Source: an uncultured Bacteroidota bacterium
GTDB lineage: Bacteria; Bacteroidota; Bacteroidia; Flavobacteriales; Flavobacteriaceae
Length of the DNA stretch: 58,283 nucleotides
Direction of reading: 5' to 3'
Assembly (NCBI GenBank): GCA_902510415.1
Contig: CABXBH010000006.1
Coordinates: 1 to 58,283 of the forward strand
In this document: piece after piece, positions 11,985 to 19,989 of the stretch
How positions within the stretch are numbered: the stretch's first letter is position 1
Layout of the letters: the number at the start of each line of letters is the position of its first letter
The notes under the pieces: model-generated
What the model was told of the DNA's origin: nothing
Database searches by the model: none
Seen by the model: the letters and a program-made list of their open reading frames with translations, nothing else
Position numbers and translations under genes: made by a program

Positions 11985-12070
11985 GCTGAAGTGGTGGAAT
12001 TGGTAGACACGTTGGACTTAAAATCCAATGGATAGTAATATCCGTGCGGGTTCAAGTCCCGCCTTCAGTA
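11985..12070 (+). tRNA. tRNA-Leu (anticodon UAA)
   Basis: A class II tRNA of 86 bases with the long variable arm expected for leucine. The acceptor arms are GCTGAAG (11985-11991) and CTTCAGT (12063-12069), closing with a G-U pair, then discriminator A. The anticodon stem TTGGA/TCCAA holds loop CTTAAAA with TAA at 12019-12021. The variable arm has a GGATAGTAATATCC hairpin. CCA is not encoded. UUA is a favoured leucine codon in an AT-rich genome, so this tRNA should be heavily used. Confidence 0.97.
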
Positions 12071-12071
12071 C

Positions 12072-12107
12072 AAAACCCTCATCATTATGATGGGGGTTTT
12101 TTGTTTT
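12072..12107 (+). terminator. Intrinsic terminator after the tRNA pair
   Basis: A 12-bp stem (12072-12083 with 12089-12100, including one G-U pair) closes a 5-base loop ATTAT and runs into TTTTTTGTTTT. It ends the tRNA transcript. Read from the other strand it could also help end the convergent DEAD-box helicase gene, whose stop codon is at 12111-12113. Confidence 0.9.
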
Positions 12108-12110
12108 ACT

Positions 12111-13829
12111 TTACTTAAATCTAGATTTTTTCTTTTTTCTTTTTCTTGAAGAATTTCTTGAACTTGATTTTTTATTTCTAGACCTTCTCTCTTTTTTTCT
12201 TCTAGGGGGTTTGTCTTCAAATTCAGTCGGTTCTCCTAAAATTAAATCGTTACCCTTAAAATCAATTTTCCTAATATTTTTTATGAATTCATCTTTATAG
12301 CTTTCATCAATTTCAAAAAATGTTTGATATCTGCTCAATTCAATTTTCCCAATTTCAATACTATTTGATTTTAAAGTTCTATTTACAATTGATATTATGT
12401 CCAAAGGAGTAGCTCTGTGTTTTCTTCCAACATTAATAGAAAATGCTGTTAAGGTTTTTCCATTACTGCTACCTCTTTTTGAGTTTCTTTTATCTTTTGA
12501 TTTTTTTGAAGTAAGTTTATTAGATTCCTTATAGTATTTCAAAAACCTGTTAAACTCAGCAGAAACAAATCTTTTTATTAGTTCTTCTCTGTTTAACCAT
12601 TCAAGTTTTTTATAAATATTATCTAAAAAAGGTTTTATTTGTTCCTCATCAACTTCTACATTTTCAATTTTATCTATGAGTTTATATAATTGATTTGAGC
12701 AAATTTCATTTCCTGTGGGAACTTCTTTATTCACAAATTTAATTCCACCTTTTTTTTCAATCGATTTTATTTTTCTTTTCTCACTGTCATTAGAAATAGC
12801 AATGGAAATTCCACTTTTGCCTGCTCTTGCAGTCCTTCCACTTCTATGGATATAAACTTCAGGATCATCAGGAAGTGAATAATTAATTACGTGTGTAATA
12901 TCATCAACATCTAATCCTCTTGCTGCAACATCGGTAGCAATTAACATTTGCAGGGATTTATCTCTAAATCTTTGCATAACCTCATCTCTTTGATTTTGTG
13001 ACAAGTCTCCATGGATTGCATCAGCATTATAGCCTTCTGCCATAAATTTATTTGCTATATCCTTTGTATGTCTTTTAGTTCGACAGAAAACAATCCCATA
13101 AATATTAGGGTTATAATCTGCAATTCTCTTTAAAGCCTCATATTTATTTCTAGAGCTTACATTGTAAATATGATGTTCTATGTTTTTTGCTCCTGAATTT
13201 ACTTTAGATACAGCTATTTCTTTAGCATCTTTCATATACTTTTTTGAAATACTTTTTACCTCCTTAGAGATAGTAGCAGAAAAAAGCATTGTTTGTCTTT
13301 TAGAATTTGTTCTATCTAATATAAAATCTAAATCATCTTTAAATCCCATACTCAACATTTCATCCGCTTCATCCAAAACTACTTTGTCAACAAGTTCTAA
13401 TTTTAATACTTTTCTTTTTATTAAATCTTTTGTTCTACCAGGTGTTCCAACCACTATATGAATTCCTTTTTTTAATGATTTTATTTGAGTTTCAATATTA
13501 GTACCACCATAAACAGACAAAATTTTTAATCCAGAAACATATTTTGAATAGGCTTCTAAATCTTTACATATTTGAATACATAATTCTCTAGTTGGACATA
13601 ATATTATAGCCTGAACATATTTATTATTTAAATCAATTTTTTGTATTACCGGTAAGCCAAATGCTGCGGTTTTACCTGTCCCAGTTTGAGCTAAAGATAT
13701 CAAGTCTCTATCATGTGATATTAAAAAGGGTATTGATTCATTTTGCACTTCTGTTGGAGTTTCAAACCCCATTTCTTTTACAGCCTTACATAATTCTTTA
13801 TTAACTCCAATATCTTTAAATTTTGTCAT
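12111..13829 (-). CDS. DEAD-box RNA helicase with C-terminal DbpA-type RNA-binding domain
   Basis: ATP-dependent RNA helicase of 572 residues, probably acting in ribosome assembly or mRNA turnover. In order: Q motif GFETPTEVQ (21-29), Walker A AQTGTGKT (47-54), PTREL (79-83), DEAD (153-156), SAT (184-186), then the second RecA domain with the HRSGRTAR motif. A DbpA/CsdA-like RNA-binding fold spans roughly 460-530, and the tail is an Arg/Lys/Ser-rich disordered segment that would bind RNA without sequence specificity. It resembles CsdA/DeaD in domain order. It diverges from the Trp-rich leader at 13948. Confidence 0.93.
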   Translation of the reverse strand: MTKFKDIGVNKELCKAVKEMGFETPTEVQNESIPFLISHDRDLISLAQTGTGKTAAFGLPVIQKIDLNNKYVQAIILCPTRELCIQICKDLEAYSKYVSGLKILSVYGGTNIETQIKSLKKGIHIVVGTPGRTKDLIKRKVLKLELVDKVVLDEADEMLSMGFKDDLDFILDRTNSKRQTMLFSATISKEVKSISKKYMKDAKEIAVSKVNSGAKNIEHHIYNVSSRNKYEALKRIADYNPNIYGIVFCRTKRHTKDIANKFMAEGYNADAIHGDLSQNQRDEVMQRFRDKSLQMLIATDVAARGLDVDDITHVINYSLPDDPEVYIHRSGRTARAGKSGISIAISNDSEKRKIKSIEKKGGIKFVNKEVPTGNEICSNQLYKLIDKIENVEVDEEQIKPFLDNIYKKLEWLNREELIKRFVSAEFNRFLKYYKESNKLTSKKSKDKRNSKRGSSNGKTLTAFSINVGRKHRATPLDIISIVNRTLKSNSIEIGKIELSRYQTFFEIDESYKDEFIKNIRKIDFKGNDLILGEPTEFEDKPPRRKKERRSRNKKSSSRNSSRKRKKKKSRFK

Positions 13830-13947
13830 CTTATTTATTATGGCTGCAAATGTCGACTATTTAATTCGGTAATCAATAAAAAAAAATAAATTAAAATTTT
13901 TTTGATTCGTTATTTATTTAAAAAAATAGATTGTTATATTTACTGTA

Positions 13948-14004
13948 ATGAAAAATTTACAATTAAATATTTGGTGGTGGAAACATGAAATCTATATTTC
14001 GTGA
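13948..14004 (+). CDS. Trp-triplet leader peptide (trp attenuator type), orphan
   Basis: A short reading frame encodes MKNLQLNIWWWKHEIYIS, with three consecutive Trp codons (13972-13980) followed by TGA at 14002-14004. This is the form of the leader peptides that precede tryptophan operons in Bacteroidota, where a ribosome waiting for charged tRNA-Trp changes the RNA fold. A terminator hairpin follows at 14031-14061. The hexamer TCGTGA, which overlaps the stop codon (13999-14004), can pair with TCACGA at 14042-14047 inside that hairpin, giving a candidate antiterminator. A near-consensus -7 element TATATTTA lies at 13935-13942. No tryptophan gene follows: the next genes run on the opposite strand. 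Confidence 0.78.
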   Translation: MKNLQLNIWWWKHEIYIS

Positions 14005-14030
14005 AGTATTCGCTATATTTTAATTTAAAA

Positions 14031-14061
14031 AAAGCTTATCATCACGATAAGCTTTTTTTTT
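14031..14061 (+). terminator. Terminator of the Trp-rich leader (attenuator)
   Basis: A perfect 10-bp stem, AAAGCTTATC (14031-14040) with GATAAGCTTT (14046-14055), closes the loop ATCAC and runs into nine T. The loop and first bases of the 3' arm are the part that can instead pair with the end of the leader reading frame. Confidence 0.88.
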
Positions 14062-14125
14062 GTAACATTTTAAATTTTATAGTTAGTAATTAGTTTTAGT
14101 TTGTTTTATTTATTTATGTTTAATT

Positions 14126-14160
14126 AAGGGAGTAATATTTTACTCCCTTTTTTATTTTTT
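14126..14160 (+). terminator. Second terminator-like hairpin before the sugar dehydrogenase gene
   Basis: A 10-bp stem, AAGGGAGTAA (14126-14135) with TTACTCCCTT (14140-14149), has a 4-base loop and a T-rich run only on the plus-strand side. It would stop any plus-strand transcript that passes the Trp-leader terminator 70 bases upstream. On the minus strand it sits directly after the stop codon of the sugar dehydrogenase gene but without a good T-run, so it may serve both directions unequally. The stretch 14062-14125 between the two hairpins holds nothing I recognise. Confidence 0.75.
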
Positions 14161-15489
14161 TATAATTTTCTTTATTTGATATCCATCTACCTTTATAAAG
14201 TATATTCCTCTTATGAGGTTGCGAAGATCTACTTGGGTGCCTTTAAAATCATCAATTTGTATAATTTTTTTTCCAAAGCTGTCGTAAATTTTAATATCAG
14301 CTGTTTCCTGTAGATTAATATTAATGAATTCGTCAAACGGATTAGGATAAATAATTACATTATTTAATGTTAATTCATTTTGTGATAATGCAGCATCAAT
14401 TATTTTGTATATACCTCCGTTTATTGAAACTATATATAGCTCTCCTGAAATATCTTCTCCAAATGAAACCCAACTACCATTTATATTTGGGAATGTTAAG
14501 TTCATTTCCCAATTAGAATTGTCTTCTGTTGAAAGCATACCTATTTCTCCACTGCAATAATCAGCAAAAAAATAAACCCCGTTTAATCCAGAGATTTGAT
14601 TGCCTCTGTAAACATATCCACCAGTTATAGAGCATTTAAAATCACCACTATTATAGTGAGAATATGTTGCGACAGGAAATGTTAATCCATTGTCAGGACA
14701 CCCAGACATATTGTAAGGTTCATCACCTTCATAACATCTCCAGCCATAATTAACATTTGCTGGATTATTTTCGACCATATTAATTTCTTCAAATTCATTT
14801 TGACCGACATCAGCAATCCATAAATTACCATTCTCGCTGTCAAACGAAAATTTCCAAGGATTTCTAAGTCCAACACTCCATATTTCATCCCCATAAGGGT
14901 TATTCTCAGGAATTGAATAAGCACCGCTGTTTACATTAATTCTAAGCATTTTTCCAAGTAATGATCCTGTACTTTGTGAATAGTTTTGAGGGTCGCCACC
15001 ACTTCCACCATCACCCATTCCAATATATAGATTTCCATCAGGACCAAAATTTATACACCCTCCGTTATGATTGCCATAAGGCTGGTTGATAACTAATAAA
15101 ACAGTTTCACTTTCATTAGCAATATTTTCATCTGTGCTTACTGAAAATTTTGATATAGTTGTATCACCGCTATTATTGGTGTAGTTAACAAAAAAAAATG
15201 GGTTTTCAGGATAATTTGGATGGAATGCTAATCCTAATAAGCCACGTTCGTTAGCATTTGTTGAAACTCTATCTTCTATGTCTAAAAAAGGAGTTGAATT
15301 TACACTGCCGTCGGGGTTTAAAATTTTAATTTTTCCTGATTTTTCAACTACAAAAAGTCTTTCATCTCCTGCATTTTTGATTTCTACTGGACTACTAAAA
15401 GAGGGGCCAAAGGATTCTAAAATTACACTTTGTGAAAAACTAAAATTGGAAAATAGAATGATGAGTATAAGTAGTTTAAATTTATTCAT
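14152..15489 (-). CDS. Secreted PQQ-dependent sugar dehydrogenase (GSDH family) with T9SS sorting tail
   Basis: A 445-residue exported protein. Residues 1-19 form a signal peptide (MNKFKLLILIILFSNFSFS). The body is a six-bladed propeller of the glucose/sorbosone dehydrogenase family, with FSSPVEIKNAGDERLFVVEKSG, in parts SPVEIKNAGDERLFV, near the start, then GLLGLAFHPNY, NHNGGCINFGPDGNLYIGMGDGG (here NHNGG and GDGG are the key parts) and GLRNPWKFSFD, as in PQQ enzymes. The last 75 residues are a type A sorting domain (IIYPNPFDEFININL, then FGKKI and GIYFIKV), which sends proteins through the type IX system. Cofactor use is inferred from the family; some members do not bind PQQ. It sits 4 bases into the end of waaA's neighbour region and shares its strand. 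Confidence 0.88.
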   Translation of the reverse strand: MNKFKLLILIILFSNFSFSQSVILESFGPSFSSPVEIKNAGDERLFVVEKSGKIKILNPDGSVNSTPFLDIEDRVSTNANERGLLGLAFHPNYPENPFFFVNYTNNSGDTTISKFSVSTDENIANESETVLLVINQPYGNHNGGCINFGPDGNLYIGMGDGGSGGDPQNYSQSTGSLLGKMLRINVNSGAYSIPENNPYGDEIWSVGLRNPWKFSFDSENGNLWIADVGQNEFEEINMVENNPANVNYGWRCYEGDEPYNMSGCPDNGLTFPVATYSHYNSGDFKCSITGGYVYRGNQISGLNGVYFFADYCSGEIGMLSTEDNSNWEMNLTFPNINGSWVSFGEDISGELYIVSINGGIYKIIDAALSQNELTLNNVIIYPNPFDEFININLQETADIKIYDSFGKKIIQIDDFKGTQVDLRNLIRGIYFIKVDGYQIKKIIKK

Positions 15490-16601
15490 TTTGAAATTTG
15501 TTTTAAAATTAGTTTGACAGCTCCCTTATGTTTATTAAAATAATCAGAATTATTTTTTGACATTCTATTTATTTCATCATTATTATTTAATATTCTTTCA
15601 AGAGAATTATCTAATTCGTTATAGTTAGATATACTAATCATACCTTCGTTTTTAATCATATCTTTAGCTTCGTCAAATTTATCATAGTTTTTACCTATAA
15701 CAATGGGTTTTGAAAAATAGGCTGGCTCCAACGTATTGTGCAAACCTTTTTCCCCCATACCTCCACCAACATAAGCTATTGCGCAGAAAGAGTATAATGA
15801 TGATAACATGCCAATATTATCAATTATTAAACATGAAAAATCATTTTTATTTTGATTTAATTTTAATTCTGAAAAAAGAATAGATTTTTTTTCAATTTTT
15901 TGTTTTATTCTATTACAGTTTTTTGCGATTTCGTGAGGGGCAATTATATATTTATAATCTTTTTCGGATTTATTTATATATTTTATAATTAACTTTTCAT
16001 CTTCTTCCCATGTGCTGCCAAAAACAATACATTTTTTATTATTTATAAATTCAGAAATAATTTTATTCTCTTCATTGTTTAAACTTGGGATAATACTATC
16101 AAATCTTAAATCTCCACAAATAAATACATTTTTATTTCCGATATTTTTAATTAGCTTTTGAGATTTTTCATTGGAAACAAAAATTGCATCTAATTTTTTT
16201 ATTGCAGAATTGAAATTAATTATCTTTTTCAAGAAGTTATATCGAAAATTACCACCAATAGAATAAACTTTAGAACCATTCAGTTTCGCATGACTAATAT
16301 AATTCGGCCATATTTCATTTTTAATGAATATTGTAATTTTAGGAGCTATTGTGTTATAAAAATTTTTCAAATTTTTGTTTGTTTCAAAGGGAAGGTATAT
16401 AACACAATCAAATAAATTTTTATTGGCATTTTCATAACCAGAAGGAGAAATAAATGATAAAAGAAATTTATAATCAAAAAATTCTTTTTTCAAATTAATT
16501 GTTAATGCCTCTGACATAAGATATTCACCATATGATGAACAATGAATGTGAATAATTTTATCCTCTTTCAAAAATGATTGTTTCAGTTTTGAAAGACTCA
16601 T
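15486..16601 (-). CDS. waaA: 3-deoxy-D-manno-octulosonic acid (Kdo) transferase WaaA
   Basis: GT-B glycosyltransferase that adds Kdo to the lipid A precursor at the inner membrane. HIHCSSYGEY near residue 18-27 corresponds to E. coli HSVSVGET and carries the catalytic Glu. NEIWPNYI matches the TELWPN motif, and VGGGMGEKGLHNTLEPAYF is the family donor-site signature. From the first ATG the chain is 371 residues and lacks the usual membrane anchor. The same frame stays open for 32 codons upstream (to 16697) and encodes an anchor-like stretch ending in KGVKGRS, which matches the family's N-terminus, but it has no ATG, GTG or TTG. The true start is therefore probably upstream and non-AUG. It overlaps the next gene by 4 bases. 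Confidence 0.92.
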   Translation of the reverse strand: MSLSKLKQSFLKEDKIIHIHCSSYGEYLMSEALTINLKKEFFDYKFLLSFISPSGYENANKNLFDCVIYLPFETNKNLKNFYNTIAPKITIFIKNEIWPNYISHAKLNGSKVYSIGGNFRYNFLKKIINFNSAIKKLDAIFVSNEKSQKLIKNIGNKNVFICGDLRFDSIIPSLNNEENKIISEFINNKKCIVFGSTWEEDEKLIIKYINKSEKDYKYIIAPHEIAKNCNRIKQKIEKKSILFSELKLNQNKNDFSCLIIDNIGMLSSLYSFCAIAYVGGGMGEKGLHNTLEPAYFSKPIVIGKNYDKFDEAKDMIKNEGMISISNYNELDNSLERILNNNDEINRMSKNNSDYFNKHKGAVKLILKQISK

Positions 16602-16709
16602 ACTTCTTCCCTTGACTCCTTTAGATATTTTCTTAGAAAATGGAGCAATACAGCTTAATAAAACCTCAAATATTTTGATTAACAGAGAATTAATAATCTA
16701 AATTTTAAA

Positions 16710-16717
16710 CAAAAGTA
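16710..16717 (-). promoter_or_regulatory. Predicted -7 element of waaA
   Basis: On the minus strand the octamer TACTTTTG fits TAnnTTTG exactly. Transcription would begin near 16705, only about 8 bases before the open waaA frame begins at 16697 and about 100 bases before the first ATG. This supports translation starting at the upstream non-AUG codon. It is a motif match only. Confidence 0.45.
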
Positions 16718-16762
16718 ACCAAAAATAAATATTATATTAGATAGTCTTAAATCTATATTCTC

Positions 16763-18037
16763 ATGAAGAAATTATTGTTTCTGTTTTCAATGTTTTGTAT
16801 GTCAATTAATGCTCAAGATTATTATATCCACGCAGGCAAGCTATTTGATGCTGAAAAGGGGAAGATGTTAAATGATATGACTGTAATTGTATCAGGTAAC
16901 AAAATCAAAGAAATTTCAAAAGGATTTAAAACACCAAATAGATTGGAAGATAAAGTAATAGACTTAAGTAATTCAACTGTAATGCCTGGATTTATTGATT
17001 TACATGTTCATATCGAAAGTGAATATAATCCAGAAAAATACCTAAACACATTTACAGCTGAAGAATCTGAAATGGCTTTTAGTTCATTGAAATTTGCAAA
17101 ACGTACATTAATGGCAGGTTTTACTACTGTTAGGGATTTAGGTGGGTCTGGAGTAAATATTTCATTGAGAAATGCTATCAATAAGGGAGAAGTAATCGGT
17201 CCTAGAATTTTTACTGCAGGAAAAGCTATAGGAACAACTGGTGGACATGCAGATCCGACAAATGGATGGAAAAAAAGTTTAGCAGGAGATCCAGGTCCCC
17301 AGCAGGGAGTTATTAACGGGATAGATGACGCTAGAAAAGCCGTTAGACAAAGATATAAAGATGGCGCAGACGTTATTAAAATTACTGCAACTGGAGGGGT
17401 TATGAGTATTGCTAAAAATGGACAAAATCCACAATTTACAATAGATGAAATAAAAGCAATTTGTGAAACAGCTAAAGATTACGATATGATTGTCGCTGCT
17501 CATGCTCATGGAGATGAAGGAATACAAAGGGCAGTTAAAGGTGGTGTAACAACCATTGAACACGGAACTTTATTAAGTGAAGAATCTATGCGCTTAATGA
17601 TTGAACATGGAACTTATTATGTTCCAACAATTACGGCTGGAAAAGAAGTTGCAGCTAATGCAAAAATTCCTGGATATTATGATGAATTAGTTGTTCCAAA
17701 AGCTTTGGCAATAGGACCAAAAATTCAAAATACAACTTCTAAAGCTTATCAAGCTGGTGTTAATATAGCATTTGGTTCAGATGCAGGTGTATTTCCACAT
17801 GGTAAAAATGCCAAAGAATTTATATATATGAATGAAGCTGGTATTCCAGTTATTGAATGTCTTCAGTCAGCTACAATTATAAACTCTAAAATTCTTTCTT
17901 TGGAAAATGAAATTGGACAAATTAAAGAAGGTTTTATTGCTGATATAGTAGCTACAAGATTAGATCCAACGAAGGATGTAAAAACCCTTGAAAATATAAT
18001 TTTTGTAATGAAAGAAGGAGAGGTTTATAAAAATTAA
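16763..18037 (+). CDS. Exported amidohydrolase-superfamily metal-dependent hydrolase
   Basis: Protein of 424 residues with a signal peptide (residues 1-17, ending SINAQ). The metal-binding set of the amidohydrolase superfamily is complete: His81 and His83 in DLHVH, the carbamylatable Lys206 in DVIKITATGG, His247 in AAHAHG, His267 in TIEHGT and Asp340 in GSDAG. The TATGGVMS and SDAGVFPHG segments are typical of the Xaa-Pro dipeptidase/imidazolonepropionase-like group, whose known members cleave C-terminal dipeptides such as Xaa-Pro or Xaa-Arg. The actual substrate cannot be decided. Its last 4 bases overlap the convergent lspA gene. Confidence 0.9.
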   Translation: MKKLLFLFSMFCMSINAQDYYIHAGKLFDAEKGKMLNDMTVIVSGNKIKEISKGFKTPNRLEDKVIDLSNSTVMPGFIDLHVHIESEYNPEKYLNTFTAEESEMAFSSLKFAKRTLMAGFTTVRDLGGSGVNISLRNAINKGEVIGPRIFTAGKAIGTTGGHADPTNGWKKSLAGDPGPQQGVINGIDDARKAVRQRYKDGADVIKITATGGVMSIAKNGQNPQFTIDEIKAICETAKDYDMIVAAHAHGDEGIQRAVKGGVTTIEHGTLLSEESMRLMIEHGTYYVPTITAGKEVAANAKIPGYYDELVVPKALAIGPKIQNTTSKAYQAGVNIAFGSDAGVFPHGKNAKEFIYMNEAGIPVIECLQSATIINSKILSLENEIGQIKEGFIADIVATRLDPTKDVKTLENIIFVMKEGEVYKN

Positions 18038-18597
18038 TTCCTTCTTTTAAAGCTTGATATTAGAATTAAAATCATTCCAGTTGTAACCGATAGGTCAGCA
18101 AAATTAAATATTCCTGTTTTGAATACTCCTCCTAAATTTATATACAAAAAATCGGTTACAGACCCATAAACTATCCTATCAAAAATATTTGCAACTCCAC
18201 CTCCTATAATTAAGGAGAAACCAATAATTGAAATTTTGTCTAATGTTTTATCTATATATGTGAATATAGTTATTGATATTAAAACAACGATTGGTAAGAT
18301 AATTAACAAAATAAGTCTCATGTTTTGATTCATGCAACTTCCAAAACCTAAAAATGCACCAAAATTTTCAACATTCATTAAGATAAAATAATCTGAAATA
18401 ATTTGTGTCTCTTCTAAATATGAATTGTCGGACAGCTTTGAAAAATGTGGGTTTGGAAGCCATTCTTCACACACTGAAAATACTTTACGGGATTTAACAT
18501 TAATTCTAACCCATATTTTTGATAGCTGATCAAAAGCTATGCTTAAAACAACTATTGAAGTAATTAATGAATATCTATTTTTTTTATTATTCAACAT
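18034..18597 (-). CDS. lspA: Lipoprotein signal peptidase (signal peptidase II)
   Basis: Inner-membrane aspartyl peptidase that removes the signal peptide of prolipoproteins. The 187-residue protein has four hydrophobic segments. The catalytic pair is Asp149 in GSVTDF and Asp168 in FNFADLS, separated by 19 residues as in Pseudomonas Asp124/Asp143. The conserved ENFGAFLG and GGGVANIFDR segments are present. The loop between the first helix and ENFGAFLG is longer than in Proteobacteria, as is usual in this phylum. Its start overlaps the end of fabD by 11 bases, so the two are translationally coupled. Confidence 0.94.
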   Translation of the reverse strand: MLNNKKNRYSLITSIVVLSIAFDQLSKIWVRINVKSRKVFSVCEEWLPNPHFSKLSDNSYLEETQIISDYFILMNVENFGAFLGFGSCMNQNMRLILLIILPIVVLISITIFTYIDKTLDKISIIGFSLIIGGGVANIFDRIVYGSVTDFLYINLGGVFKTGIFNFADLSVTTGMILILISSFKRRN

Positions 18598-19480
18598 TTT
18601 CCAAATTTAATGAACTACAATTAATATCTCTGTTTATTTTTTTTACTAATCCTTGTAAAACCCTGCCAGGACCAACTTCTATAAATTCATTTGCTCCATC
18701 AGTAATCATATTATTCACAGATTGAGTCCATTTTACAGGACTTGTAAGTTGCGATATTAAATTTTTTTTAATTTCATTTTCACTTGAAAACGGCAAACCA
18801 TTAACATTTTGATAAATCGGGCAAATTGGGCTATTGAAAACAGTTTTATTAATTGCATCTTCAAGCTCGTTTTTTGCCTGTTCCATTAAAGGAGAGTGAA
18901 ATGCACCTCCTACAGGCAATACAAGTGCACGTCTTGCACCAGCTTCTTTAAATTTTTCACAGGCTAATTCAATAGAATTAATTTCACCTGAAATAACTAA
19001 TTGTCCAGGACAATTATAATTAGCTGCAACCACAACACCTTCAATTTCTTCACATATTTTTTCAACTAAATTATCTTCTAAACCCAATACTGCCGCCATT
19101 GTTCCAGGATTATTTTCACATGCTTTCTGCATTGCATTTGCTCTAATTGAAACTAGTTTTAATCCGTCTTCAAAGGAAATTGATTTGTTTATAACAAGTG
19201 CTGAAAATTCACCTAATGAATGTCCTGCAACCATTTCGGGTGTAATTTCATTTTCTTTTGTTAGAGCAAAAATAACTGAGTGTAAAAAAATTGATGGCTG
19301 TGTCACTGAAGTTTGTCTAAGGTCTTCACTAGTACCACCAAACATGATATTGCTGATTTTAAATCCTAAAATCTCATTTGCAATGTTAAAAAAATCAGCA
19401 GCAGTTTTTGAAGAATCAAATAAATCTTTACCCATACCTGGAAATTGAGCTCCTTGCCCTGGAAAAATATATGCTTTCAT
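18587..19480 (-). CDS. fabD: Malonyl-CoA:ACP transacylase FabD
   Basis: Loads malonyl groups onto acyl carrier protein for fatty acid synthesis. The 297-residue chain has GQGAQFPGMG (8-17), the nucleophile Ser88 in GHSLGE and the catalytic His195 in GAFHSPLM, with an Arg in SIRANAMQ. The length is normal. It overlaps folA by one base upstream and lspA by 11 bases downstream, in a tightly packed minus-strand run. Confidence 0.95.
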   Translation of the reverse strand: MKAYIFPGQGAQFPGMGKDLFDSSKTAADFFNIANEILGFKISNIMFGGTSEDLRQTSVTQPSIFLHSVIFALTKENEITPEMVAGHSLGEFSALVINKSISFEDGLKLVSIRANAMQKACENNPGTMAAVLGLEDNLVEKICEEIEGVVVAANYNCPGQLVISGEINSIELACEKFKEAGARRALVLPVGGAFHSPLMEQAKNELEDAINKTVFNSPICPIYQNVNGLPFSSENEIKKNLISQLTSPVKWTQSVNNMITDGANEFIEVGPGRVLQGLVKKINRDINCSSLNLENVE

Positions 19481-19983
19481 TAATTGTTTTTTATATAAGT
19501 TTTATAAGTAAATGAATATTTGTGATTTTCATCTGTCTCTTGCTTTTCTGAATTTACCAATTTCCATTTTGTTTCATCAATTTCTGGAAAAAAAGTATCA
19601 GCTTCAAATTTTTCATGAACTCTAGTCAATTCAATCTTGTTACTAAAATCCATGGCAAGTTTGTAAATTTGTCCACCGCCAATAATAAATGGATTTTCAT
19701 CGTCTTCTGCAGCTTTTAAAGCATCATCAATATTATTAACAACAATAACATTTTCTTGAAAAGAATCATTTGATTTATTAGAAATAATAATATGTCTTCT
19801 ATTGGGTAATAATCCTGGAAATGAGTCAAAAGTTTTTCTACCCATTATAATAGAGTGTCCTGAAGTTAATTCTTTAAATCTTTTTAAATCATTAGGTAAG
19901 TTCCATATCAGATTATTGTTTTTCCCAATTGCATTATTTTCAGCAGCGGCAACGATAATAGTAATGGTTTTTTTCTTCATCAA
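19480..19983 (-). CDS. folA: Dihydrofolate reductase
   Basis: Reduces dihydrofolate to tetrahydrofolate with NADPH. The 167-residue protein shows the family's NAIGKNNNLIWNLPNDLKRFK region, in parts NAIGKNNNLIW and LPNDLKRFK, with the active-site acid at Asp32, then IIMGRKTFDSF and the IIGGGQIYKLA nucleotide-binding segment. It lies 6 bases after thyA, whose reaction produces the dihydrofolate that this enzyme recycles, so the pairing is functional. Confidence 0.96.
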   Translation of the reverse strand: MMKKKTITIIVAAAENNAIGKNNNLIWNLPNDLKRFKELTSGHSIIMGRKTFDSFPGLLPNRRHIIISNKSNDSFQENVIVVNNIDDALKAAEDDENPFIIGGGQIYKLAMDFSNKIELTRVHEKFEADTFFPEIDETKWKLVNSEKQETDENHKYSFTYKTYIKNN

Positions 19984-19989
19984 AATAAA

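Noticed and set aside
11834-12055. Minus-strand reading frame of 73 codons opposite the tRNA pair
   Set aside because: It is the antisense of tRNA-Gly and tRNA-Leu; its DLNPRPSPWQ-type translation is a known artefact of tRNA reverse complements.
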